Of a stretch of 64,000 nucleotides of DNA, positions 32,407 to 39,837 are shown in pieces. Location: contig JBHIWH010000002.1 of NCBI GenBank assembly GCA_041987545.1, forward strand, positions 310,001 to 374,000, given 5' to 3'. How positions within the stretch are numbered: the stretch's first letter is position 1; each line of letters starts with the position of its first letter. The notes beneath the pieces are model-generated. The model was not told where the DNA came from. It saw only the letters and a list, made by a program, of their open reading frames with translations, and searched no databases. Made by a program: the position numbers and the translations under genes. The DNA is from JAJRXR01 sp041987545 (GTDB taxonomy: Bacteria > Planctomycetota > Phycisphaerae > Phycisphaerales > UBA1924).

Positions 32407-33333
32407 ATGGTCCAGTCCCCCACCGTTGACAGGGTGATGGCCGATCAGCGGGCGGCGAGCTTCGCGACGCGGTCGATCAAGACGGGCAGTAAGTTCGAGG
32501 CCCTCAAGCTCGCGCTGTCGATGGTGGACCTGACCACGCTCGAGGGCAAGGACTCGCCCGAGAAGGTCCGGGGGCTGTGCCGCAAGGCGATCCGACCGTT
32601 CGAGCGGGACGAGGAGCTGCTGGGCGAGCGCCTGCCCTCGGTCGCCGCGGTCTGCGTCTACCCGAGCATGGTCAGGGTCGCCAAGGAGCTGCTGGACGGC
32701 ACGGGCGTCAACGTCGCGAGTGTCGCGACCGGCTTCCCGAGCGGGCAGTACCCGCTGGACGTGCGCGTGCGGGACGTCGAGGAGGCGGTGGCCGACGGCG
32801 CCGACGAGATCGACATGGTGATCAACCGCGGCGCGTTCCTGGCCGGGCGATACGGCGAGGTGGCGACCGAGATCCGCGAGATCAAGGCCGCGTGCGGCGG
32901 GGCTCACCTGAAAGTCATCCTCGAGACCGGCGAGCTGGAGACGTACGACAACGTCCGCCGGGCCAGCGACATCGCCATCGAGCAGATCGCGGCCGGCGAC
33001 TTCATCAAGACGAGCACGGGCAAGGTCTCGCCCGCGGCGACGATGCCGGTGACGCTGGTCATGCTCGAGGCGATCCGGGACGCGGCGATGGGCGCCGGGC
33101 CCTGGCGGGGCGCCGAGCCCAAGAAGATCGGCATGAAGCCCGCCGGCGGCATCCGCACCGCCAAGCAGTCCTGGCACTACCTGTGCATGGTCCGCGAGAC
33201 CCTGGGCGACGGCTGGCTGAGCCCCGAGTGGTTCCGCTTCGGCGCCTCCAGCCTGGCCAACGACCTGCTGCGGGCCATGGTCAAGCTCAAGACCGGGAAG
33301 TACCCGGCGGGGTACTCGTTCTCGGAGGCGTAA
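32407..33333 (+). CDS. deoC: Deoxyribose-phosphate aldolase, eukaryote-like long form
   Basis: A 308-residue DeoC that splits 2-deoxyribose 5-phosphate into acetaldehyde and glyceraldehyde 3-phosphate. The Schiff-base Lys is K201 in FIKTSTGK, and the second conserved Lys is in IGMKPAGGIRTAK. From memory of the human sequence, motifs such as FxDLTTLEG, AAVCVYP and EIDMVINR follow the eukaryotic DERA type rather than the shorter E. coli enzyme. It lies nine bases after the hydrolase gene. Acetaldehyde from this reaction would be a natural substrate for the ALDH at 34181. Confidence 0.94.
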   Translation: MVQSPTVDRVMADQRAASFATRSIKTGSKFEALKLALSMVDLTTLEGKDSPEKVRGLCRKAIRPFERDEELLGERLPSVAAVCVYPSMVRVAKELLDGTGVNVASVATGFPSGQYPLDVRVRDVEEAVADGADEIDMVINRGAFLAGRYGEVATEIREIKAACGGAHLKVILETGELETYDNVRRASDIAIEQIAAGDFIKTSTGKVSPAATMPVTLVMLEAIRDAAMGAGPWRGAEPKKIGMKPAGGIRTAKQSWHYLCMVRETLGDGWLSPEWFRFGASSLANDLLRAMVKLKTGKYPAGYSFSEA

Positions 33334-33346
33334 GCCGCGAGCGAGA

Positions 33347-34000
33347 TCAGGCCGCGGTGGCCGCGGCGCGCTGGGCGACGGCCGCGTCGTACTTCCGGCG
33401 GCTCTCCGGCTCGCCCAGCACCTGGTACACGCGGGCGATGAACGCAAACCGGTCGGCGGCGTCCTCTTCGCGGCAGACGTCCGGGTGGAGCGTCTTGGCC
33501 AGGCGCCGGTACGCCGAGTGGATCTCGGCCTGGCAGGAGTCGGGCGTGACGCCCAGGATCGAGTAGAAGCACGGGAACGTGTCGCCCGCCGAGTCGGTCA
33601 TCGGGGGGACGGAGGCGGGGGCCGTCGAGGCGCCCTGGTTGACGTTGATGGTGGCGCCCTTGGAGTCGGCCGACGGGATGAAGCCGTAGACCGCCCAGTG
33701 CTCGAGCAGCCGCTCCATGCCGGGCTTCATGTCGATGAAGCGGACGCCGAACTCGTGGGCGCGGGAGAGCACGGAAGTGCGCCGGACCCAGACGACCTTG
33801 GCCGTCAGACGCACGCACTGGGACGTGGACTTGATCTCGACGCGGTAGGTCGAGCCGGGCTTGACGTCCGGGCGCGAGTGCGTGCGGACGCGCATGCCGC
33901 CGGTCGAGAGATCGACCAGGGAACCGCCGAGGGCGGCCAGGGCGTGCGTGCGGTGACGGTCGTCGGCGCGGGGACGGCGTGTCTTGTTCTTGATGCCCAT
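33347..34000 (-). CDS. PilZ domain fused to a DnaJ (J) domain
   Basis: A 217-residue two-domain protein. Residues about 8-108 form a PilZ domain carrying both cyclic-di-GMP contact motifs, RxxxR (RADDR) and DxSxxG (DLSTGG). A linker of about 35 residues with Ser, Pro and Ala follows, then a J domain (about 145-210) with FYSILGV, AYRRLAKTLHPD (the Hsp70-stimulating HPD) and the closing helix RRKYDAAV. The expected role is to recruit or stimulate DnaK when c-di-GMP is bound. It is on the opposite strand between deoC and the ALDH gene. No diguanylate cyclase is adjacent. Confidence 0.88.
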   Translation of the reverse strand: MGIKNKTRRPRADDRHRTHALAALGGSLVDLSTGGMRVRTHSRPDVKPGSTYRVEIKSTSQCVRLTAKVVWVRRTSVLSRAHEFGVRFIDMKPGMERLLEHWAVYGFIPSADSKGATINVNQGASTAPASVPPMTDSAGDTFPCFYSILGVTPDSCQAEIHSAYRRLAKTLHPDVCREEDAADRFAFIARVYQVLGEPESRRKYDAAVAQRAAATAA

Positions 34001-34180
34001 GGGTGGACTGTGGCCTCTGGTGGCCCCCGATGCCGGTGATGGGTCGCCGCGGGGCGCCGCTCGGGCGTCGGCGCCCCGGCGCAGGCCGCGGAGGCGTTAC
34101 GACCCGCGGATAAACGGGGCTCACCCGGGATCGGGGGTTGACGCGGGGGAGGGCCCGCCGCGGGGCCGTAGAATGGGGCC

Positions 34181-35725
34181 ATGACGACCGCGACCCGAGG
34201 GACCGGGCATCCAGGTGGGAAGCAAGACGGGCAGGCTGGCGGACCGATGGGCGGGCCCCAGGCGGTGCTCACGCCGCTGTCCTTCTCGGGCGAGGGGTCC
34301 TGGGCGTACGACCCGGCGCCCGAACGCGTCCGGCCAACGATCCGGGACCGGTACGGTCTCTTCATCGGGGGCGAGTTCGTCGATCCGGCCAGCGGCTCCT
34401 GGTTCGAGTCCACCAACCCGGCGACGGGCGAGGCGATCGCCCAGGTCGCCGAGGCGGGCGCGGCGGACGTGGACCGGGCGGTGGCCGCGGCACGCGACGC
34501 GCTGCCCGGCTGGGTCAGCATGCCCGCCAAGGAGCGGGGCAAGCTGATCTACCGCCTCGCGCGCCGGATCCAGGAGCGGGCGCGGGAGTTGGCGGTGCTC
34601 GAGACGATGGACGGCGGCAAGCCGATCCGCGAGAGCCGCGACGTGGACGTGCCCCTGGCCGCGGCGCATTTCTTCTACCACGCGGGCTGGGCCGACAAGC
34701 TGCGCTTCGCCTTCGCGGGGCGGACGCCCGAGCCCGTGGGCGTGTGCGGGCAGATCATCCCGTGGAACTTCCCGCTGCTGATGGCGGCCTGGAAGGTGGC
34801 GCCGGCGCTGGCGTGTGGCAACACGGTCGTGCTCAAGCCGGCGGAGACGACTCCCCTGACGGCGCTTGTCTTCGGCGAGATCTGCCGCGAGGTGGGGATC
34901 CCGGACGGCGTCGTGAACATCGTCACCGGCGCCGGCGCGACCGGGTCGGCGATCGTTAACCACCCGGGCGTGGACAAGATCGCGTTCACGGGCTCGACCG
35001 AGGTCGGCAAGATCATCGCCAGGGCCGTCGCGGGGACGAGCAAGAAGCTGACCCTGGAGTTGGGCGGCAAGAGCCCGAACATCATCTTCGAGGATGCGTC
35101 CATCGATCAGGCGATCGAGGGGATCATCCAGGGGATCTACTTCAACCAGGGGCATGTGTGCTGCGCGGGCAGCCGCCTGTTCGTGCAGGAGAGCGTGCTC
35201 GACGAGGTCGTGACGAAGCTCGAGCACCGGCTGAACTCACTCCGCGTGGGCGACCCCCTGGACAAGAACACGGACGTCGGCGCGATCAACTCCGAGGCGC
35301 AGCTGGCGACGATCGAGAAGTACCTCGAGTCGGGCCGGGCCGAGGGGGCCAGGCTGCACCAGGTCAACGGGTCGGCGCTGCCAGAGGGCGGGAACTGGTG
35401 CCGCCCGTGCTTCTTCACGGGGGTCCAGCCCAGCCACACGATCGCCCGCGAGGAGATCTTCGGGCCCGTGCTGGCCGTGATGAGCTTCCGGACGCCCGAC
35501 GAGGCCATCACCCGGGCGAACAACACGCCCTACGGCCTGGCCGCCGGCGTGTGGACCGACAAGGGCTCCAAGATCTTCGAGATCGCCAGCCGGCTCAAGG
35601 CCGGCGTGGTCTGGCTCAACACGTACAACAAGTTCGACCCGGCCAGCCCGTTCGGCGGGTTCAAGGAGTCCGGCTTCGGACGCGAGGGCGGGATGCACGG
35701 GCTCCGGGCGTACGTCCGGGTCTGA
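34181..35725 (+). CDS. Aldehyde dehydrogenase (ALDH16 N-terminal-like)
   Basis: A 514-residue NAD(P)-dependent aldehyde dehydrogenase. PWNFPL (near 192), the general-base Glu in LELGGKSP (near 290) and the catalytic Cys327 in HVCCAGSR are present, so the enzyme should be active; the usual Gln/Glu two residues before the Cys is His. A 50-residue N-terminal extension rich in Gly and Pro precedes the fold. A truncated ALDH-like gene follows at 37069, and together they match the size and order of ALDH16. The operon also contains GNAT and SIMPL genes. Confidence 0.92.
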   Translation: MTTATRGTGHPGGKQDGQAGGPMGGPQAVLTPLSFSGEGSWAYDPAPERVRPTIRDRYGLFIGGEFVDPASGSWFESTNPATGEAIAQVAEAGAADVDRAVAAARDALPGWVSMPAKERGKLIYRLARRIQERARELAVLETMDGGKPIRESRDVDVPLAAAHFFYHAGWADKLRFAFAGRTPEPVGVCGQIIPWNFPLLMAAWKVAPALACGNTVVLKPAETTPLTALVFGEICREVGIPDGVVNIVTGAGATGSAIVNHPGVDKIAFTGSTEVGKIIARAVAGTSKKLTLELGGKSPNIIFEDASIDQAIEGIIQGIYFNQGHVCCAGSRLFVQESVLDEVVTKLEHRLNSLRVGDPLDKNTDVGAINSEAQLATIEKYLESGRAEGARLHQVNGSALPEGGNWCRPCFFTGVQPSHTIAREEIFGPVLAVMSFRTPDEAITRANNTPYGLAAGVWTDKGSKIFEIASRLKAGVVWLNTYNKFDPASPFGGFKESGFGREGGMHGLRAYVRV

Positions 35726-35764
35726 CGGGGTGGGGTCGGCGGTCGGGGTCTTGGAGGCACGCGC

Positions 35765-36271
35765 GTGACTGAGACGCAGGCGGGGATCGAGTCCGGCTTC
35801 GAGGTGCGGGCCCTGACGCCCGAGGACCGGGTCTGGGTGCAGCGGGTGCTGCGGCAGTACTGGGCGACGACGGTCCAGGTCACGCGGGGACGCGTCTTCC
35901 ACGCCGACGAACTGCCCGGGTTCGCCGCGTGGCGCGGCGACGAGGCGATCGGCCTGATCACGTACAACATCGAGGGCGACGAGTGCGAGATCGTGACGCA
36001 CAACTCGCTTGCCGGTCACGGCGGGATCGGGACGTGCCTGCTGGCCGAGGTGCGGAAGCTCGCCCGCGAGCGCGGGTGCCGCCGGCTCTGGCTGATCACG
36101 ACCAACGACAACACGCCCGCGCTGCGGTTCTACCAGCGGCGCGAGTTCGACATGGCGGCGCTGCACCGAAACGCGATCACCGAGGCGCGGGGGCTCAAGA
36201 ACGAGATCCCGGACGTGGGCATGGACGGGATCCCGATCCGGCACGAGATCGAGATGGAGCTGAAGCTCTAG
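35765..36271 (+). CDS. GNAT family N-acetyltransferase
   Basis: A 168-residue acetyl-CoA-dependent acyltransferase. The acetyl-CoA loop is in LAGHGGIGTCLLAEV (near 80-94) and the following helix and strand are typical (CRRLWLITTNDNTPALRFYQRREF). The substrate is unknown. It starts with GTG at 35765, 39 bases after the ALDH gene, and is followed 13 bases later by the SIMPL-domain gene, so the four genes 34181-37947 read as an operon. Confidence 0.88.
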   Translation: MTETQAGIESGFEVRALTPEDRVWVQRVLRQYWATTVQVTRGRVFHADELPGFAAWRGDEAIGLITYNIEGDECEIVTHNSLAGHGGIGTCLLAEVRKLARERGCRRLWLITTNDNTPALRFYQRREFDMAALHRNAITEARGLKNEIPDVGMDGIPIRHEIEMELKL

Positions 36272-36284
36272 CGAGGAGTCAGGG

Positions 36285-37076
36285 ATGAAGGGCAGGACGA
36301 CGAGGTTGGGGCGGATCGCGGCGCTGGCGATCGGCGGGGCGGCGGCGGCGATCGGCATCGCGGCGCTCGCCGGGGCCGGCGCGCAGGACGCCGACTGCCC
36401 CTGCGGGGCCGCGTGCGGGTGCACGGACTCGGGCGCCCGGATCAGCGTCGTCGGCGAGGGCGAGGTCTCGGTGGACCCGAACCGGGCCGAGATCAGCGTG
36501 GGGGCGTCGTTCGAGCGGACGACGGCCGAGGCGGCGCAGCAGGCGGTCAACCGCGTGCTGGCCGAGGTCATCGACGAGATCAGGGACCTGGACATCGAGG
36601 GGACCCAGATCCAGACCGCGGGCATCACGCTCCACCCGATCTACAACCGCCCGCGGGACGGCCAGCCCGAGGTGACCGGATACCGGGCGAGCAACACCGT
36701 CCGCGTCCGCGTGGACGACGTGCAGCGCGTGGGCGAGGTGCTGGACGTCGCGGTCGAGCACGACGCGAACCAGGGATTCGGCATTTCGTTCATGCTCCGC
36801 AACGAGGAGCGGGCGACACAGGAAGCGCTGCGGCAGGCCGTCGCCCAGGCCAAGCGTAAGGCCCAGACGATGGGCGAGGCGCTCGGGATGAAGATGCTCG
36901 CGATCGAGGAGGTCGTCGAGATGGGGGCGCAGCGGCCCCAGCCGGTGTACCGGGGCGTGGAGATGATGGACGCGCGGATGGCCTCGGCGCCGACGCCCGT
37001 CGAGTCCGGGCAGATCACGGTGCGGGCGAGCGTGACGCTCGTGGCGCGCGTGGGCGAGGAAGAGCGCGATGGGTGA
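36285..37076 (+). CDS. SIMPL domain-containing exported protein
   Basis: A 263-residue DUF541/SIMPL protein (named after the mouse signalling protein). A signal or anchor helix (about 8-35) is followed by a short Cys cluster, CPCGAACGC (near 38-46), which is unusual and could bind metal or stay disulfide-linked. The SIMPL domain begins with ISVVGEGEVSVDPNRAEISVG (near 52) and has the SNTVRVRVDDV strand near 130. Bacterial members are periplasmic or outer-membrane proteins of unsettled function. AGGAG precedes the ATG. The last eight bases overlap the next gene. Confidence 0.85.
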   Translation: MKGRTTRLGRIAALAIGGAAAAIGIAALAGAGAQDADCPCGAACGCTDSGARISVVGEGEVSVDPNRAEISVGASFERTTAEAAQQAVNRVLAEVIDEIRDLDIEGTQIQTAGITLHPIYNRPRDGQPEVTGYRASNTVRVRVDDVQRVGEVLDVAVEHDANQGFGISFMLRNEERATQEALRQAVAQAKRKAQTMGEALGMKMLAIEEVVEMGAQRPQPVYRGVEMMDARMASAPTPVESGQITVRASVTLVARVGEEERDG

Positions 37077-37947
37077 TCGGCTGGGCGTGACCAAGACGTA
37101 CAAGCTGCTCATCGGGGGCAAGTTCCCCCGGTCGGAGTCGGGGCGGGTGACGCCCGTGGGCGGGACGGACGAGTCGCCCGCGGCGTACGTCTGCCGCGCG
37201 AGCCGCAAGGACCTGCGCGAGGCCGTCGAAGCGGCGCACAAGGCCCAGCCCGGCTGGGCGGGGGCGACGGCCTACCTGCGGGGGCAGATCCTCTACCGCC
37301 TGGCGGAGATGATGGAGGGCAAGCGGGACGAGCTGGCCGCGGCCCTCGCGATCAAGCCCGGCGGGCGTGACGAGAATGTACTCGCCCGCGAAGTCGACGC
37401 CGCGATCGACCGCGTGACCCACTACGCGGGCTGGTGCGACAAGTACCCGCAGGTGCTCGGGTGCGCCAACCCGGTCTCGGGCCCGTATCACAACTTCAGC
37501 GTGCCCGAGGCGACCGGCGTGGTCGGCGTGGTCTGCCCGGACGAGGAGCCGCTGCTGGCTCTGGTCTCGCTGATGGCGCCGGCGCTGTGCGCGGGCAACG
37601 CGTGCGTCGTGCTGGCCGGGCAGGCCAACCCGGTCCCGGCGTGCGTGCTGGCCGAGGCCCTGGCGACCAGCGACCTGCCCGGGGGCGTGGTCAACGTGCT
37701 CACGGGCCTGCGCGAGGAGTTGGCCGCTCAGTTCGCGAGCCACTCGGGGATCGACGCGGTGCACGCGGCCGGTCTCGACGAGGACGAGTCCCGGACGCTC
37801 CGCGAGGGGGCGGCCGAGAACCTCAAGCGCGTGACGATCCGCGAGACCGCCGGCGAGGCGTGGTACGACGACCAGGCGTGCGAGGACCCGTGGTGGATCG
37901 AGCCGTTCGTCGAGGTGAAGACGATCTGGCACCCGAGCGCGACGTAA
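37069..37947 (+). CDS. Truncated ALDH-like protein (ALDH16 C-terminal-like)
   Basis: A 292-residue relative of aldehyde dehydrogenases that covers the N-terminal and cofactor-domain part only (LLIGGKF near 13, VCRASRKDLREAVEAA near 40, VPEATGVVGVVCPDEEPLL near 145-163) and then ends. It has no catalytic Cys segment and no ELGGKxP general base. This matches the inactive C-terminal half of ALDH16, here a separate gene. It overlaps the SIMPL gene by eight bases. It is not a decayed pseudogene: the frame is clean and the end, FVEVKTIWHP, looks like a family-type terminus. Likely partner of the 34181 enzyme. Confidence 0.82.
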   Translation: MGDRLGVTKTYKLLIGGKFPRSESGRVTPVGGTDESPAAYVCRASRKDLREAVEAAHKAQPGWAGATAYLRGQILYRLAEMMEGKRDELAAALAIKPGGRDENVLAREVDAAIDRVTHYAGWCDKYPQVLGCANPVSGPYHNFSVPEATGVVGVVCPDEEPLLALVSLMAPALCAGNACVVLAGQANPVPACVLAEALATSDLPGGVVNVLTGLREELAAQFASHSGIDAVHAAGLDEDESRTLREGAAENLKRVTIRETAGEAWYDDQACEDPWWIEPFVEVKTIWHPSAT

Positions 37948-37977
37948 AGCGCCCGGCCGACCACACGCCCGCGAGAC

Positions 37978-38655
37978 TCAGCTGGAGACCGTGACGTCCT
38001 GGTCGAGCACGACCCGGGGCTGCTCCCGCGTCGACGGCTCGGACCAGACGATGTCCAGGTCCACGTCGAACAAGCCCAGCAGCGAGCGGAGCTGACGCTC
38101 CACCGCGTCGCGGGCCTGGGCGGTGTACCGCTCGTCCGAGCGGTCGAACAGCTCGGCGGCCTGGACCTGGGCGACCTTCATCAGCTCGCCCTGGCGGTCG
38201 GCGTTCATCGCGATCACGTCGAGCAGGCCCAGCACGCGGCCCTGCTGGATGTCGTAGGGCACGACGTCGACCAGGCGGAGCGAGCCCTGGATGGGCGGCA
38301 GACGGAGCCGGAAGCGGCCCGCACCCATGTCCTCGACGCTCTCCTGCGTGACCGAGCCCAGCTCGACGGCGTACTGCTTCTCGAACTGGAAGATCATCGC
38401 CAGCTTGGCCTGCGTCATCAGGATCGGGGGGATCCAGGACCAGCCGCGGCGCGCGGTCGCGATCTCCTTGGCGTGGACCTCGAGGCCCACGAGCTTGCCG
38501 ACCGCGCGGACGCGCTCGGTGATCAGACGCAGGTCGGTCGTGGTCTGGGGCTTGTGCTGGCCGGTCTTGAAGAACCGCATGGTCAGGAAGACCAGCAGCC
38601 CGCCCAGGCAGAGCGCGCCCAGAAGGATCACGAGCATGGTGAACATGTCGCCCAT
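37978..38655 (-). CDS. DUF4230-like membrane-anchored protein
   Basis: A 225-residue protein with an N-terminal TM segment (about 6-28, LVILLGALCLGGLLVFLTMRFF) and an extracytoplasmic domain resembling DUF4230: a LRLITERVRAVGKLVGLEV opening strand, then GRFRLRLPPIQGSLRLVDVVPYDIQQG. DUF4230 proteins have no established biochemical role. A C-terminal helical region (AEDLF-like, RDAVERQLRSLLGLF) is typical. It is 39 bases after the membrane protein gene at 38695 on the same strand. Confidence 0.72.
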   Translation of the reverse strand: MGDMFTMLVILLGALCLGGLLVFLTMRFFKTGQHKPQTTTDLRLITERVRAVGKLVGLEVHAKEIATARRGWSWIPPILMTQAKLAMIFQFEKQYAVELGSVTQESVEDMGAGRFRLRLPPIQGSLRLVDVVPYDIQQGRVLGLLDVIAMNADRQGELMKVAQVQAAELFDRSDERYTAQARDAVERQLRSLLGLFDVDLDIVWSEPSTREQPRVVLDQDVTVSS

Positions 38656-38694
38656 ACCTGATTATTGGGATGCCGCGGGCGATTGTTCCGCGAC

Positions 38695-39381
38695 TCAGGC
38701 CTTCGCGGCGTCTTTGTCCGGGTTCTGATCGGACAAACCGCGTTCGTAGGCCCGAATCACGAGGTGGACCGCGGCCGAGAACATGACGGCGCCCACCAGC
38801 GAACCCACCACCAGGACGGCGAGGCGGGCGATCTCCATGGCGCCGTCCTGGGGCGTGAGCAGCCAGGGGCGCCCCCACTTCCAGGCGACGGCCAGCGCGA
38901 CAAGCACCGGCAGGCCGAGGGCCAGACCGGTGAACAAGCTGCGCCAGGCCCGCGGGCTGCCCGCGAAGACGGCGACGGAGGCGAGGGCTCCGATCGCCGC
39001 GACGATGAGGACGCGGGCGATCACGAGCGCCTGGAGCATGCGGGCAGAGTCGGGGCTGGTGAGGAAGTTCGGGCGGCCGTCGATGTAGCCGAGCATGGTC
39101 GCGCCGAAGACCGTCCCGGCGATGCAGGCCAGGGCGAGCGCCCAGCCCCGGGAGAAGGCGCCGAAGGCCGCGAAGACGGCGAGGGCGGCCGCGAGCAGCG
39201 TGACCAGCTCGAACGCGAACATGCCCAGCACGAGGGCGGGCGCCCCGAGCGTGGCGAGATAGAGGCCGGCGAGGCTGGAGAGCACGAGGAGTGCGGCCAG
39301 GAGCTTGGCGCCCAGCAGCAGGGCGCCGGGCGGGGGCCTCGTGGTGTCCTCGGTCATTGGCATGGGCTCTGGATCGGTCAT
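38695..39381 (-). CDS. Hypothetical six-TM membrane protein
   Basis: A 228-residue hydrophobic protein with about six TM segments, starting around residue 19 (LLLGAKLLAALLVLSSLAGL) and ending around 205, with a short charged tail (SDQNPDKDAAKA). No family motif is recognised. It probably shares a transcript with the DUF4230-like gene. The 225 bases upstream, before the small gene at 39607, are non-coding and very GC-rich. Confidence 0.65.
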   Translation of the reverse strand: MTDPEPMPMTEDTTRPPPGALLLGAKLLAALLVLSSLAGLYLATLGAPALVLGMFAFELVTLLAAALAVFAAFGAFSRGWALALACIAGTVFGATMLGYIDGRPNFLTSPDSARMLQALVIARVLIVAAIGALASVAVFAGSPRAWRSLFTGLALGLPVLVALAVAWKWGRPWLLTPQDGAMEIARLAVLVVGSLVGAVMFSAAVHLVIRAYERGLSDQNPDKDAAKA

Positions 39382-39606
39382 CCGGGGCTGATCCTACGTC
39401 CGAATCCGCGGGTGCGGTTCGCGCCGGGGCCGGGCGCAGGACCTGCGCCCCGGGGGCGCGGATCGGGGGCAAGAGGAGGGCGGATTCTGCCGATCGAGGG
39501 GGCGAGGACCGCCGCGGCCCGCGGCGCGCCCGGGCGGATTGCAGGCCCGGCGCTCGCGGGGCCGATGCAGGCGCACGGCCCGGCGGAGTCCCGTGGAGAC
39601 GGCAGC

Positions 39607-39804
39607 ATGGCAGTTGTAGAGATCGACAGGACGACGCGCGGCGAGGCGGCGCGGCGCGAGGCCCAGCGGGCGTTCGGCCGCGTGCTGTCCCAGTGGGCGG
39701 GCGACTGCCTGCGGCTGCGCCGCGAGGGGCTCGACCGCCCGTGCCGGCGCGAGGGGGGCGTGAGCGGCATCGGGTGGGGCGCGAGGCCTCGGGAGATCGG
39801 CTGA
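39607..39804 (+). CDS. Small Arg-rich protein upstream of fliD
   Basis: A 65-residue open frame with GGAG eight to nine bases before its ATG, ending 33 bases before fliD on the same strand. It is Arg/Gly-rich (about MAVVEIDRTTRGEAARREAQ at the start) with a possible helix at 10-42. No family recognised. The position and ribosome site support a real small gene in the flagellar transcript, but Arg-rich frames occur by chance at this GC content. Confidence 0.38.
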   Translation: MAVVEIDRTTRGEAARREAQRAFGRVLSQWAGDCLRLRREGLDRPCRREGGVSGIGWGARPREIG

Positions 39805-39837
39805 CGCGCCCGCGCGGGCGCGGGAAGGGACTCGGGC

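Noticed and set aside
37069..37947. Truncated ALDH as a pseudogene
   Set aside because: The frame is intact, coupled by overlap to the gene before it, and its size matches the inactive half of ALDH16.
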